This document shows positions 11,001-22,830 of a stretch of DNA of 64,000 nt, one piece after another; within the stretch, counting starts at the first letter, position 1; each line of letters starts with the position of its first letter. The stretch spans positions 44,683,292-44,747,291 of the forward strand of contig NC_062222.1 of NCBI RefSeq assembly GCF_902686445.1, in the 5' to 3' direction. This DNA is from Sciurus carolinensis. Taxonomy: Eukaryota; Chordata; Mammalia; Rodentia; Sciuridae. The notes under the pieces are model-generated. The model searched no databases, had not been told where the DNA came from, and was given only the letters and a program-made list of their open reading frames with translations. Made by a program: the position numbers and the translations under genes.

Positions 11001-11814
11001 ATCAATGTGGTTAACATTAGCTTAATGTTGAGCTTCCTTAATTGTTTTTAAGAAACAGGTGGACTATCAGTAAGTAAGTCAAATGATGAGTCAAACAAGG
11101 AGGATTGTCTTAAATATGCCATTTAGTCAGTAATTTCCTTCCAAGCTGGAATAATAAATTGTTTTCATTCTCAATCTGTATGTTCAATTTTGTTTTCAGG
11201 CTTTTTTGCAAATGAAAAACAAACCAAAAGAGAACACATTCGTTTATTTTCACAATTGTAACCACTCTGATCTTATGACTGTAGTGACTGTAACTTGCTC
11301 CTTCCCCGTCTCCTATCTGTACTCTTCTGTGCAGTTTCTGGAGCTGACCTCTCAGTGTAAATCCTTATCTGAAACCCACACTTCACCACTGTCTTCCTTT
11401 GGAGTGCCATTTCTAGCTGTGGAACTGACAGAATCCTAAGAGATAACCAGATGCATCAGTCACTTCCCAGGCTTTATAAAAATAGGGTTTTGACCAGGAC
11501 TTTGCCGGGTGCCCCAAATGATCACGAGGGTACAAGACTAACAAGTCACTTTAATGTGTTTCAGGATGGAGATGAATTTCTGCTCTAAAGAAAGTACCTA
11601 TCATGAAAAATACCTTTTGTTCTGGGATTTATGAGCAGACTGATTTTCTTTCTGTTGAAACAATAATGCTGTGATTCAAAATTCCATTCTCCTGATGGAG
11701 TGACCACTGTTATCGGTTCCTTGGGGAAGGTTTTACCATCTTGTCTCAAGTGTGGGGGGAAGAGAAACAAGATGAGCAACAATGAGTGGAAAAGAAGGGG
11801 AAGATGCATTGCTT
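11001..11814. other. No recognised feature
   Basis: A 77-codon plus frame (11206-11439) has no family resemblance. Splice signals are unremarkable and no repeat is recognised. Confidence 0.45.
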
Positions 11815-11960
11815 TTTTTAAAAAAAATTTTAATTTGTTGTTTTTAGATCTACATGACAGTAGAGTATATTTTGACATATTTATTATACATACATGGACT
11901 ATAACTTATTCTAATTAGGATCCCATTCTTATGATTGTCCACGATGGGGAGATTCAGGAG
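11815..11960 (-). mobile_element. L1 3'UTR fragment, minus strand
   Basis: Reverse complement of the older L1 3' end: a T-rich tail, then 'ctacatgacagtagagtata' and 'attctaattaggatcccatt'. The same phrases occur in plus orientation at 6680-6770. It is a short, dead remnant. Confidence 0.75.
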
Positions 11961-13252
11961 AGTTATATCTGATTCATTCTACTGGTCTGCAAATACCTGT
12001 TCTCCTTTTCTTGTTATCTCAGTTTTTGTGAATGCTCATAAAGAAACGGTTTTACTAAAATATAATCTACAAAGTAGATTAATACAGTGACTTCATTGGA
12101 AACATCAGGAAATATGAAATACTAAAATGATGTCTCTCCTTGCCCTTTTGAATTTGATGTGTGCTTCCCTGGCAGATAGCCACATGAGCCTGGAGCACAT
12201 TCTCTTGGAAACCATCTTGTGGGAGCTTGTGGATTTTCATTTTCCAGTTAGACGTGGTCACAGGAGCTGAAAGTGAAAATAAACCTCCTTCTAGGTCACT
12301 GGAAACCCTGCAGGAGTCCTTGATAACAAACAAAGCAGCTGTTCCAGAAAGTGGATTTATTTTCAAGGTAAACATTCCAGGAGTCATTAAGTTTCCATTT
12401 CCAAACTTCTCCATGAAGTGACTTTTTCCCCTAAGAACATATATTACCCACACTGTTATATTTAGGTTAAGTTAGACATTCACATTTTGTAATACTTAGA
12501 AAAGTCATGTCATTTACTAAATGCACTGCAACTAAAAGTTACTTTTCATGCCAAAAATATGCAATAGAAAGCTTCCTTCTAAGATCTGAAGACTTACTGA
12601 CTTAATGAAGAAGGACCACATGCCCTACTCAAACTGGAGTTGCTGGATTCAGACTTTATAGATTTCTTAGTAATTTAAAAAATTGTTTAGCTAATTTCTG
12701 ATTTCCTTTTCTCTGTGCTCACAGAGTACCCATGCATTTTTGCAATTTCCTGAGAGATGATTTTTGAAAATGATTCTGAACATTAACTTATGTACTATTA
12801 TTGGTCCAGTACAAACCTTAAAGATTTTGTCTTCCCCTGCCCCCAATTCTTGGTGTCACATTGTCTTTAACAGAGAAATGTCCCTCTGTCCTTGGTGCAC
12901 ATATTCCTCCCGCCACTCCATCTCTTGCCACCTCCTTCACCCTACGGAGTCTGCTGTCTCTATCATCTTTCTGCGGTGCTGAATGTATACAGCTTCTGAA
13001 ACACTTTGGAATGAAAGGTGATATGAAATTGTAAAGTGTTTTTATCACAGAGTTCTGCCAATATGTCTCAATCCTGACGTGCAACACCTCTTCTATTTCA
13101 GTGGTATGACGGGAACACAGCTGGTCCTGAGAAGCCACCGCACTCAGACAAGCATGTGAGATTGCATTTGTCCCTGTGGTGGACCCCAAACTTTAGAGCA
13201 CCTACCACGTTAGATGATTGATTGTAAGCAAGGCAGAGAAAGGATAGTGTCT
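11961..13252. other. Unique-looking region with exon-like segments
   Basis: No repeat family is recognised. Two segments look like exons on the plus strand: 12248-12367 (120 bp, one frame open throughout, 'ttcattttccag' before it and a gtaaac donor after it) and 13102-13155 (54 bp, 'ttctatttcag' acceptor, gtgaga donor). The minus strand is also open for 124 codons at 12079-12453, which weakens the coding argument. CpG content is slightly higher at 12890-13150 than nearby. Confidence 0.3.
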
Positions 13253-13385
13253 TGCTACTTGGAGTGTGGTCTGTGACATTACCTGAGAATTTGCCATAAA
13301 CACAGAACTTCAGGCCCCGTATTTGATTTTGAGTAAAAAATTCTGTATTCTAACAAGCTCTCCAGGGAATTTGTGCACATATCAC
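13253..13385 (+). repeat. MER20-like hAT relic
   Basis: Order of phrases matches MER20: 'cttggagtgtggtctgtgac', 'attacctgagaatttg', 'aacttcaggcccc', then 'taacaagctctccaggga'. It is a non-autonomous hAT-Charlie DNA transposon remnant. Confidence 0.65.
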
Positions 13386-14390
13386 TAGCACATTTTTTAT
13401 CTGCCTTGCATTTCTTGCTTTGGTAACCATGTCTCTCTCCTTCCCCAAAGAACTGCTCCTTTCTTACTTTAATTGTGATTCTGGTAGGACTGCCAATTTT
13501 AGGGCCTTAACATCTCAACCATAGAGGTGGACACATAGTTCAGATCTGGACATTCATGCTATAGTGATTGATCTGGGGGTGGTCACATGGGACCCAAGCA
13601 GACTCATCCAGATTCTGTGTTTCTTCACCCTGAAGTTGGAGAGAGGTTTTTCCCTCTGAAGTCATGGACCTGGAAAGAAGTGAATGTGGAATTTTCATTA
13701 GCTATTCTTCCAGCCGAGTGGAGAGTACCCATCCAACTATATGTGTGAAAGAGAGCAACATTCAAAGAGGAACAGAGAGGAGAGATGGAGATCTGGTGCC
13801 CAATCTCCCTGAGGTTTGCCTCATAAAAGCTTATTTCTTCTTGTCCTACTTTCAGTTAGGTTTCTGTCCCTTGCAAAATCCTCCATGGCGGAGACAGATG
13901 TAAGAACAGCAGGGCTGCTGTGTAAGGGTGAAGATTGAGAATACACGCTCACAGCACAAGGAAAACCAAGGCTTGTTCTCTTGTTTAGCACTTAATCACC
14001 TAAACGCTCTCGTTTTCTTCCTTTATATAATAATGATTAAAAATTTTTGAAAAATTATTGAAAGTTTTAAGTGAGAGTATATGTGGAACACATAACATGG
14101 AGGAGCATAAATAGCAAATATTCAATGTTATCTTCTACCAATGTTTTTATCATCATCATCATCATGATCACCTCATTTAGCTCCTTTGATAGGGTAGACT
14201 CCTATCAAACCTAGGGATCTGAATGCTTCTCTACCCCTTTGAATCCCAATAACTGCCCTGAGCTTTCCAATGAAGATCTAACTAGTTTCTTTTGTTTTAT
14301 TTCCCTTCCTTCCTCCTTTCCATTTTTTTCTTTCATCCATCCTTTCTTTTTAATGGTAGGTCTAATGTCCTCCTCAGTGAGAGGAATAAC
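13386..14390. other. No recognised gene
   Basis: A 79-codon frame (13664-13903) has no family match. A small CAT repeat lies at about 14151-14165 and a C/T-rich patch at 14290-14350. Nothing else is evident. Confidence 0.45.
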
Positions 14391-15221
14391 TGCTATAGCT
14401 TGAACTCAGAATGTCCCCCGAAGGCCCACATGTTAAAGGCTTGATCCTTAGCATGGAGTATTGGAAATGGCAAAAACTTTTAAGGGGTGGACCAAGGGGG
14501 AGGTTTTAGATCCTTGGGAATGTGCCCTTAAAGGATATTGTGGAAACATGGTTCCTTCCTCTTTCTCTTTGTTTCCTGGCTGCCATGAGGTGAGCATCTT
14601 CCTCTGACACATCATTATGTCCTCACCACAGGCCCCAAAACAGCAGGACCAATAGACCATGGATTAAACCCCAAAACTATGAGTCAGAATAAACCTATCT
14701 ATTTTTCTCTTTCTTTCCTTCCTTTTCTCCCTCCCCTCCTCCCTCCATCCCTCCTTCTCTCCCTCCCTTCTTCCTTCCCTCCTTCCCTCCCTCCCTCCCT
14801 TCCTTCCTTCCTTCCTTCCTTCCTTCCTTCCTTCCTTCCTTCCTTCCTTCCTTCCTTCTTTCCCTCCCTCCCCTCCTCCCTCCCTCCTTTCTTCCTTTCT
14901 TCCTTCCTTCCTCTCTTGCTTCTCCTTCTTCCTCTTTCTTCTTCTTCCTCCTTCTTTCCTTCCTTCTCCTCCTCCTCCCAGATATTAAGCATCTGAGGGT
15001 ACCTAACCATTGAACCACATCTCAAGCCCTTTTTTATTTTGAGACAGGATCTTACTAAGTTGCTTAGGTCTCACTAAGTTGATTAGGATCTTGCTAAGTT
15101 GCAGAAGCTGGCTTTGAATTTGTGATCCTTCTGCCTCAGTCTCCCAAGCCACTGGGAACCTTTCCTTTTTTAAATTGCTTATTTCAGGTATTTTGTTATA
15201 GTAACAGAAAACTGATTAATA
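14391..15221 (+). mobile_element. MaLR-type LTR interrupted by a SINE
   Basis: The left part (14391-14706) begins 'tgctatagcttgaactcaga', runs through 'gttaaaggcttgatccttag' and reaches 'gagtcagaataaacctatct'. The right part (15158-15221) resumes with 'ggtattttgttatagtaaca' and closes 'gaaaactgattaata'. Together they make one plus-strand LTR of about 380 bp, split by the insertion at 14707-15157. Confidence 0.75.
14707..15157 (-). mobile_element. B1-dID-type SINE with expanded CCTT tail
   Basis: The SINE body (about 14980-15157) is minus-strand: 'ttgaaccacatctcaagccc', then a B1 half with three 'actaagttg'-like repeats and 'ctgcctcagtctcccaagcc'. To its left, where the A tail should be, lies a pyrimidine tract of about 270 bp with a pure TTCC core at 14799-14857. 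Imperfect 14-bp flanks (acctatctattttt and acctttcctttttt, 11 of 14 alike) look like the target duplication. Long frames over the tract on both strands are low-complexity artefacts. Confidence 0.8.
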
Positions 15222-16734
15222 AAATAACAAAAGTTATTAAGACTGGAGAGTTGCTCCAGGTACAAAGAAGTGTAAGTAGAACCCTATTTCCCCGTTGGAG
15301 AAGCAAGGAGGGCCAGAATCTTTTGTGCAATGAAGTTGCTTCCCCTAAACTGACACTCTTTCAATTGCACTGTCAGTCACCATCAGGAGTGGTCACTCCC
15401 CTTTTGATGTCCATCTTCTGGATCCAATTTCTTCCTTCTTAATATTCCCTGGATATGAATGTGGATGGCAACTCCCAGCTATAACTTATATTGACTCATT
15501 TTTTGGTGTTCTTAGTCCTTTGACTGTTCTCAAATACACTCTCTCAGTAGCTAGATACCTCAGAGTTTTTTACACTGATTTTCTTTCAAAGGAATACTTT
15601 TCGACTCTGAGGTTGTCAAATGTTTCAACATAATATCTTTTAAGGAGGTTGTTCAAAGCTCTCTATCTTGCCTTAGGCAAATGATCTGGGCGACACCATA
15701 TTTCCGATTGTTTCCTCAATTCATTTTGTTCCCTTGAGTTGGGCATGAATGCATTAACTCCTTGGGTATAAGTTGGGCCACATCCTCCAAAGGGTGTGCA
15801 CACAAGCTGCTATGGAGTAGTCTTTTTCTCTACTTTCAGCCAAAGACTGAGCTCAGGTATTTGAACACATGGCAATAGCCCCAAATCTATGTGTTCCTTT
15901 ACAGGGAAATGGTGTGATCTTGGGAATCAAATTAGTAGTTTCCTAAAGAATAAATTAGGTTACAGTTTGATATTTATTTTGAGTTGCACTTCCCTCTGTC
16001 ACGATAAAATTTGATTTAAAAATAATGATCCTAAAAAAAGTAGAAAGTATCTTCTGAGTCAATAAGTATTAATTAAAATTTGCTCGGAATTGTTTTATTA
16101 TTATATATATTTAATTATGCAATTGGTAATCTGTACAAGATAATAACAATTCCATTTTTATTTTAATTTCACACTATTGGTTGAATGACTAGCAGGTATG
16201 AGGCCCAGAACTACAGGAGATACAGAGTTGGGAAGACTTGATATGCATCTCTAGATGTTTAAAAAAGTTTGAAGTATTTTGATATCTAACTATGTCAGAT
16301 CAGAGAAAGCTTCTAATACTTACCTATAGCTATGATGCTTGGTTAATTATATTTCAGTCATTTATAGTGACTTTTAGATTATACTCATTACTTACTACTT
16401 ACTCTTACTTACTACTTCCTCTCTTACCACTAGCATTCTGGGAACCTCTCATGTACAAATTTTATTTATATGGTGGTTCTTTTCAACTATAAGTGCAATT
16501 TTGGAGTTGTAAAATTGAAGGGTAAGCTATTTTTTCCACAAGTATTCTGCATGGTAAGTAATTTGTATGTTATGTGTGAATAGTATATATCTTAACTCAT
16601 TATAGACCAAAATATATGGAGATAGAACATGAACTAATGTTCATTTAAGACCTAAGAGCATGGTATTATCTAAGACCTTGACTCCTGAACATAAATTTTT
16701 ACTTTCTTTGAAAGTGATATTGCCCTTGCTGAGA
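15222..16734. other. No recognised feature
   Basis: AT-rich sequence without recognised repeat. A short 'ttacttactacttactctta' direct-repeat patch lies near 16390. Confidence 0.5.
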
Positions 16735-16970
16735 TATATGGTGTAATGAAAATATCGGGTCTTTTAGAGTTAAAACCACTTAGGTTCAAATACCAGCTCC
16801 ATCATTTATTTCTGGGTGACTTTGGGGAAACAACCTAAACTTTTTGACCTTCAGTTTCCTATTTATGATGTAGCAGTAGTAATACATATTTGTAAGAATA
16901 TTGTGAGGATTAGATATAATGTCAGTACAGTGCCTGGCACTTTAATGTGTGGTAACAATTGTTAGTCATG
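16735..16970 (+). repeat. MIR SINE, well preserved
   Basis: Clear plus-strand MIR: 'taggttcaaataccagctcc', 'atttctgggtgactttgggg', 'accttcagtttcctatttat', 'attgtgaggattagatataa' and 'cagtgcctggcactttaatg'. Confidence 0.8.
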
Positions 16971-17075
16971 CTAATTAGCCTGAATATCATTCAGACTGTT
17001 ATGTCAGATAATAAATAATGGGGTGCTATTTTTATCTAATGTCTACATAGTGATATAATAGTCAATATTCCTATA

Positions 17076-17200
17076 GATCAGTGGTTCTTAAACTTAGTCA
17101 TATATAAATTCTGAAAATCTAGTAAATATTCCAATTTCAGGCCAAACCAAGATCAATTAATTCACAGTGTTTGGGGTAGAATATAGGCACCAATATCCTT
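17076..17200 (+). repeat. MER5/MER20-like hAT relic
   Basis: Begins with the hAT-Charlie terminal wording 'cagtggttcttaaact' and contains 'tccaatttcaggcc'. The rest is diverged, so the exact family is uncertain. Confidence 0.4.
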
Positions 17201-18080
17201 GCTGTAGATATTCAGTCCAAACATGAATAAAATCTGGAAATAACTTTAGTTTTCATCTTAAGAACATGTTACCTAAGATTTAAAAACAAACTGTCACACA
17301 GTCATGGAGGAAATCACAGTTGAATTATTCTTGCTTGGAATAAGTTGCTATTAGATCAATGCTTTTTCCCCTAAAGATGTTTTTTAATAAAGTATGATTT
17401 TCAAACAGGCAATTCTTTTCTTTGTTGTTACTGTTACAGAAAGTCGTGAGTAAGCAAGCCCCAGGGGCCAGAGCCTTTGTGACATGTGGTATTTTTCTCT
17501 TTGAAGGGAAAGGCATGTTTTCCAACTTGAGGCATACCAGAGCCTAGACAGCATGTCACAGCTGAGAAGCAGGCTTATGATATGCTTTTCCTTTCATTGA
17601 GAAGTATGTCACATGTCACAAAAGACTGTGGCTTAACTGTAACTGGCATTGATCAAGTGACAAAAATTTTCCATCTTAATAAGAGTAGAAATAAATGCTC
17701 TGTTTTGCATGTAACACATAGCATGTGAAATTCTTGGTGTTCCATGATTTGTTTTCTAGAGTTTCAGTTAGGGACACTTGTCCTTGGGGTGACAATCTTA
17801 TTTCATCAATGGTTTAATGCTCAGTCAGCAGTGAGATGCCAGAAGGACCTAGTTCAGAATGGATATCTAAGAAGTATGTGGCAGACATACCCTGGGCACC
17901 CAATGTAGTATTTTCAGGGAAGACCTGCTTGGCCCTATAAGGTAGAAGCAATTTTAGATATAGACCTGAAAAGATAAATGGACAGAAAAAGAATTTCAGA
18001 CATATGTGAATATTTAATAGCTATAAATTTTCAGTGAGTAGCATATTAGACACATTATTAACATGATCAAAAGTAATTGA
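17201..18080. other. No recognised feature
   Basis: No repeat or gene-like segment recognised. A 66-codon minus frame at 17325-17525 has no family resemblance. Confidence 0.45.
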
Positions 18081-18278
18081 GCTGGGTGTGGTGGCACACA
18101 TCTGTAATTACAGCAGCTTGGGGGACTGAGGCAGGAAAATCACAAGTGCAAAGTCAACCTCAGTAGTTTATCTAGGCCCTATCTCAAAATAAAAAAAAAT
18201 AAAAAAAGGATTAGGGTTGTAACTCAGTGGTTAAGTGCTCCTGGGTTCAAAACCTAACAAAACAAAACAAAACAAACC
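18081..18278 (+). mobile_element. B1-dID-type SINE
   Basis: B1 half 'gctgggtgtggtggcacaca', an A-rich linker, an ID half 'ggttgtaactcagtggttaa' and an AACAAA-type tail. It is one of only three plus-strand SINEs in the window. Confidence 0.85.
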
Positions 18279-20792
18279 CAGTAGAAATTGATCAAGTCTG
18301 ATATTTTGAGTAATTGTCTGGTTCATATTGAGTCAGTGTCTGTCATTAATATAAAGCCATGTTTTAAAATCAAATCCAAAAGATTCACACTAATAGTGAT
18401 AAAAACTAGTTTTAATAATAGAGAAAAATTCCAGTACTTAGGAACTTATGACTTCTGGAAATTAAAGAGCTAGTTTCAGTGTATGCAATCTGTACATTTC
18501 AAATATAGGTCAATTTCCCAACCAGATCAATTCCTGAGAAATAGAAAGTATAAAAAATTTTGAATGAAACTTTCCAGTTTGGGCCTATATACAAAAGACT
18601 GAACAAAGAAATATAAACCTTTATATGCTCTCAATTTATTCTTTTTCTACTTGTTTTGAAATTATATCCTTATTTTAATGAATTTTCCTAATATTTATAT
18701 TGAATTTTATGCTTGAGTAACTGATTTTCTTATAATTTTTCTTACCAATAGTTTTAGCTTTTAAAACTAATTTATTGTTGCTTCTCCTGCTGGTTGGATA
18801 GCTAAAGGCCATGCATTTGAAATTGGTTGAATATCTACATTTTGTGGGTACTTGAGTACTTTTTCATTATTCACCAATTGTTTTGAAAAATCTTTGTGTG
18901 AAAACCTTTATTATTTGCAGTTATCAGTTGTTCATTGCCTTTTGTGGATAACATTTTCTGAAATAGGGTGGAAATTATTAGCTTAGTTGCTAGAGAAATT
19001 AATTAGCCTTAATCATAGAAATTGTCACTTATAGGAAAGCAGCTTGTGCCATTTTAATACATGTGTAAGAAAGGAACTTGAGTCTTCAAATCAAGAATAA
19101 GTCATTATCATCATTTAATAATGAAATGTATCATCTCCATTATAATCCTATTTTCAGTTGAAATAAAAATCATGAAAATACTTAGTTATTTATAATCAAT
19201 ATGAAGTATTTACAGACAGATTTATCAACAGAACAGATTTTTAAAAACTTAATAAATTCTTCCCAGGAATTAAAAAGTACCAAATACATTGACACATTCA
19301 TGAAAAAACATGGTGCCAGCTCAAATTATTTGAGTTACAACCACAAGTTGTGTATTTGTTGAAATGACTGAGATGAAGTAAATTTTAGGAAGAGTTGTTG
19401 GTGTTGCCAGTTCTCCCTCTTACAAGGGTATGAGCTTACTAAGAAGGACAACATATTACATGTGATCTTTCAACTAACAGAATATTTATGGAGCATCTAT
19501 TATTTGCAAGTTCCAGTTTTAAGGTGTTCCAGAAATATCTTTTTCAACTCATTTGAAATAAGATATACACATACACACATCAGTGAAGCACATACATCCA
19601 TACATAAAATTTTACACACACATACACATTTCCTTTTGAGGTGTGCAATGACTAGAGAAACGTGTTTAGAGGCAAGGTCTTAAGGATGTATAGTGGGTTG
19701 AAGGCTCAATCTATGGAAAAGAGAAATAAATATTTGGGGTATAATTTAATTTGATGTGCCATACCATTTTCTTCTGAAATTTACAGAAATGTTTTCCCTA
19801 AAATAAAAAACAGCAGTTGTTATTATTAGTAAAATATCACCAATGATATATTGATGATCATAATATAAACGACAGCAACATTAGTACTTTTTCCAGTGAA
19901 AGAAATGGATCCAGAAATGATATGATTATTATTTCTAAGGGTACTTTTAATTAGGGGAAAATTTATTTTTCCATTAATGATTTAGCTTTGGGGTTTAGAT
20001 TAAGAATGTAAGTTAAAATTCTATTCTGTTGGTTATGTGCTAGAGGTGGTATAGTTAGAACTGTGAATGGTGTTTCATTTATCTGACATTTACTCAGAAG
20101 AAGGGAGATCTTAACAAGAACTGGCTCTCACAGAAAGAAGTAGGTGTCCCCAGCATGAATTAGAACAAAGAACTCAACTAAGCCAGAGGAGACTGTGGGA
20201 GAGATGAGACCCCGAGTCAACATAATTAACATTTTCAAACATGCATCAGAATTTCATAACAGAGATCCACTTCCCAAGCTTATATAAATGAAACAAGTTT
20301 TCTTCTCTTAAGTGTGTAGGTGGGTAAAGCTAGACATCCAATAAGCCAAGATGAGTCAGCTACTGTCAGGCATCAGGCTGTTGTTTGGTGCCATTTCTAA
20401 AAATGAAAACAAATAGCTTTAATGTAGAAATGCTGCTCAAGAAAGAAGGAGGAAAATAAAAGTCATTTAATCTCTTTCTCCTTCCAGACTGGAAATTAAC
20501 AATTTATTGGAATATAACCTTTTGGTTTTCTCCCTACCTGTATGTGAACCAGTGTTTTGGCATGTATGTGTTTTATTTATAAAATGGGATCATTTTCTAT
20601 GTGACTGTATTACAGCATATCTTTCCTATTTGGAGACATATTGTAAATGTTTTTATATCATTAGATCTGTCTATAATTAAATGACTGCATGCTATTTCAA
20701 TATATATCTTTCATAAAATGGATTTTTACTTAATTTCCCATATTTTTCATTTAGTTTATACATTCTTCAAAAGACTTATTTCCTTTACTTAG
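18279..20792. other. No recognised gene
   Basis: About 2.5 kb of AT-rich DNA without an identifiable repeat or gene. A CA-rich patch lies at 19566-19630. No frame exceeds 75 codons. Confidence 0.5.
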
Positions 20793-21010
20793 GGGAGCAT
20801 TCCCAACCTCAGTTATATTGACATTTATGATAGTTATATTGTGGGGGCTGTCCTGTGCTCTGTAGGATAGTCAGCACCATCTCTGGCCTCTGCTCACTAG
20901 ATGCCAGTTTTACCTCACAGTCATAACAACAAAAATGTCTTCAGATGATCCCCAATCTCTTAGACTGGAGTTAGGGGGTGTTGGGAATTGTTCTCGATTG
21001 AGAAACCCTG
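20793..21010 (-). repeat. MER5A hAT-Charlie relic
   Basis: Reverse complement of MER5A: 'gtgggggctgtcctgtgctc', 'ctctggcctctgctcactag', 'atgccagttttacctcaca', 'aacaaaaatgtcttcagatg'. The terminal inverted-repeat wording 'gagaaaccctg' is at the right edge. It is a non-autonomous DNA transposon. Confidence 0.8.
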
Positions 21011-21054
21011 ATCTAAATGAAGAATGAAAAGAAACATTAAGATATACCAATGAT

Positions 21055-21140
21055 ATGAAAAAGTGTGAAGTTTAGAAGTAGCCAAATTTGGTGTCAAAAT
21101 TAGCTCTCCCATTTACTAGCTGTGTAAACTTGGTTAAAGA
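21055..21140 (+). repeat. MIR core fragment
   Basis: Contains 'ctcccatttactagctgtgt' followed by 'aaacttgg', the MIR core in plus orientation, with little of the flanks preserved. Confidence 0.5.
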
Positions 21141-22151
21141 ATGACAGAGCTAAGATTTAGAATTATATTTGGTGGAATTTGAAAGGTATTTGTGATTCTC
21201 CACATATCCAAATATCTCCTTTACTGGATTAATATGGCTCAGTAAGCCCTGAAATCTCACTGCAGTAAATTCTCTGGATTCTGACATATTTCCACAAGAC
21301 AACCCCTACCAAACTATTACCTCTCTGTAGGGTTGATAGCATTATAAGCTTTTAGAACAGTAATATTCAGCACATTTTTGATCAGAGAAACACAGTTAGA
21401 CTGGGTACAGTGGGGAGATCCTGTGGACAGGTGTCAGGTTGGAAGATTTCTTGGGTTGGAAGCATAAAACTGACTGTGGTCAATTTCAGTAGGTGGAAGG
21501 AGACTGGGCACTTTCTTACAGAGTTAAAGGGAGCCCAGTGTACAAGGGGGACTGAAAAAGGGTGGTGTGAGCCTCTGATGACAGTTGTTTGTGGCCATTC
21601 TTCCCAGGGTATTGCAATTAATGTGATTGTCCACCAAGGCTCCATGCATCTCAGTTTAGAATTTCAAATTCTAATGAGAGAGTGCTGTCTTGTTCTGTTG
21701 GGTCAGATGTCTACTTCTGAAACACTCAACTATTTCCAGGATGCCACATTCACTTAGAGATGTGGTCTCATAGCCTGTGTCTCTGTGTTTATTCCCCACA
21801 AAGGGAAAATTTTGTGCTAGGGAGTTATTCCTGAAGTATCTACCCTGAGCAATAAGATAGTTCAGGTTGCTCTGAAGATGGGAGACCTGGTCAGAAGGAA
21901 GGTGGGTCAAGAATGTCAGCAGAGTTCATTGACTTCCCATTTGACTTTGAGATTCAGGCAAATGGCTGTGTCCCTCTGTGTGTAACTGTAAGCTCCCTTA
22001 TATCAGGTGCTATGCTGTCTTCTTAGCAGCTGAATGGAGATGGCCAAAATTACTAAGGATACTGGGTAGTTGCACAGTAAATACCTATAGAAAGACCAAT
22101 GCATTCTCTCTTACACAAAGCTTTAATCATTCCTTTTTGACTGGATTTTGT
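21141..22151. other. No recognised gene
   Basis: A 115-codon plus frame (21410-21757) overlaps an 87-codon minus frame. There is no domain-like composition and no convincing splice context. No repeat is recognised. Confidence 0.4.
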
Positions 22152-22379
22152 CCTTCCTTCCTTCCTTCCTTCCTTCCTTCCTTCCTTCCTTCCTTCCTTC
22201 CTTCCTTCCTTCCTTCCTTCGTTTCTTCCTTCCTTCCTTCTCCTTTTCCTCCCTTCTTCTCCTCTTTCTTCCTTTTCCTCCCCCTTCTCCTCCTCCTCCT
22301 CCTCCTCCTTCTCTTCCCTTCTTTTCCTTCTTCTTCCTTTTCCTCCCTTCCTCCTCCTCCTCCTCCTCCCTCCTCCCTC
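22152..22379. repeat. (TTCC)n and CT-rich tract
   Basis: Pure TTCC units from 22152 to 22220, then irregular C/T sequence with TCC runs to 22379. It abuts the tail side of the minus-strand SINE at 22380 and most likely grew from that SINE's A-rich tail. Proline/serine-rich and arginine/glutamate-rich frames over it are artefacts of the repeat. Confidence 0.9.
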
Positions 22380-22565
22380 CTTTTATTGTACTGAGGATTG
22401 AACCCAGGGTGTTCTAACACTGAGCTACATGCCCAACATTTTTTTTTTTTTTTAATTTTGGGACAGGATCTTGCTAAGTTGCTAAGGTGGTCCTCGAACT
22501 TGTGATCCTCCTGTCTGGGCCTCCTGAGTTTCTGGGATTACAGGCAAGAAGCACTGTGCCTGGCT
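22380..22565 (-). mobile_element. B1-dID-type SINE, minus strand
   Basis: ID half 'ctgaggattgaacccagggt', T-rich linker, and B1 half 'ctcctgagtttctgggatta' ending 'gcactgtgcctggct'. The tail is replaced by the long CCTT tract to its left. Confidence 0.85.
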
Positions 22566-22624
22566 CAGTTTTATTTTTTTAAGTGCCTCACATTGTGTTC
22601 ATGTGTATGATTTTATTTCAATGT

Positions 22625-22830
22625 AACAACACTGAGACTGTTTTCTTTCTCTGTCACCCTCCACTAGACAGTGGGTTCCTAGAGGACCAGAGTTATAGCT
22701 ATTCATCTTTATGCCTAGAACTGCTTCTGTAATGTCAGATTTCTGTCTTTGCGACCTAACACATTAGGTAACTAGTTCATATCATGTGAGTTCCACGCAC
22801 TGAGAATAAATAAGCGAATGAATGAACCCA
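22625..22830 (+). repeat. L2 3'-end fragment
   Basis: Plus-strand L2 terminus: 'tccactagacagtgggttcc', 'cttctgtaatgtcagattt' and a 'gaataaataagcgaatgaat' end. It contains a small extra segment in the middle. Confidence 0.5.

Noticed and set aside
12079..12453. 124-codon minus frame
   Set aside because: No recognisable domain. The plus-strand exon-like signal at the same place is at least as good, so neither can be called a gene.
14679..15025. Frames of 105-108 codons on both strands over the CCTT tract
   Set aside because: They consist of repeated proline/serine/phenylalanine or lysine/glutamate/glycine codons produced by the microsatellite, not a protein.
21410..21757. 115-codon plus frame
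   Set aside because: Overlapped by an open frame on the other strand, with no recognisable family or splice signals.
22127..22420. Frames of 89-138 codons over the second CCTT tract
   Set aside because: Low-complexity translation of the repeat and the adjoining SINE.
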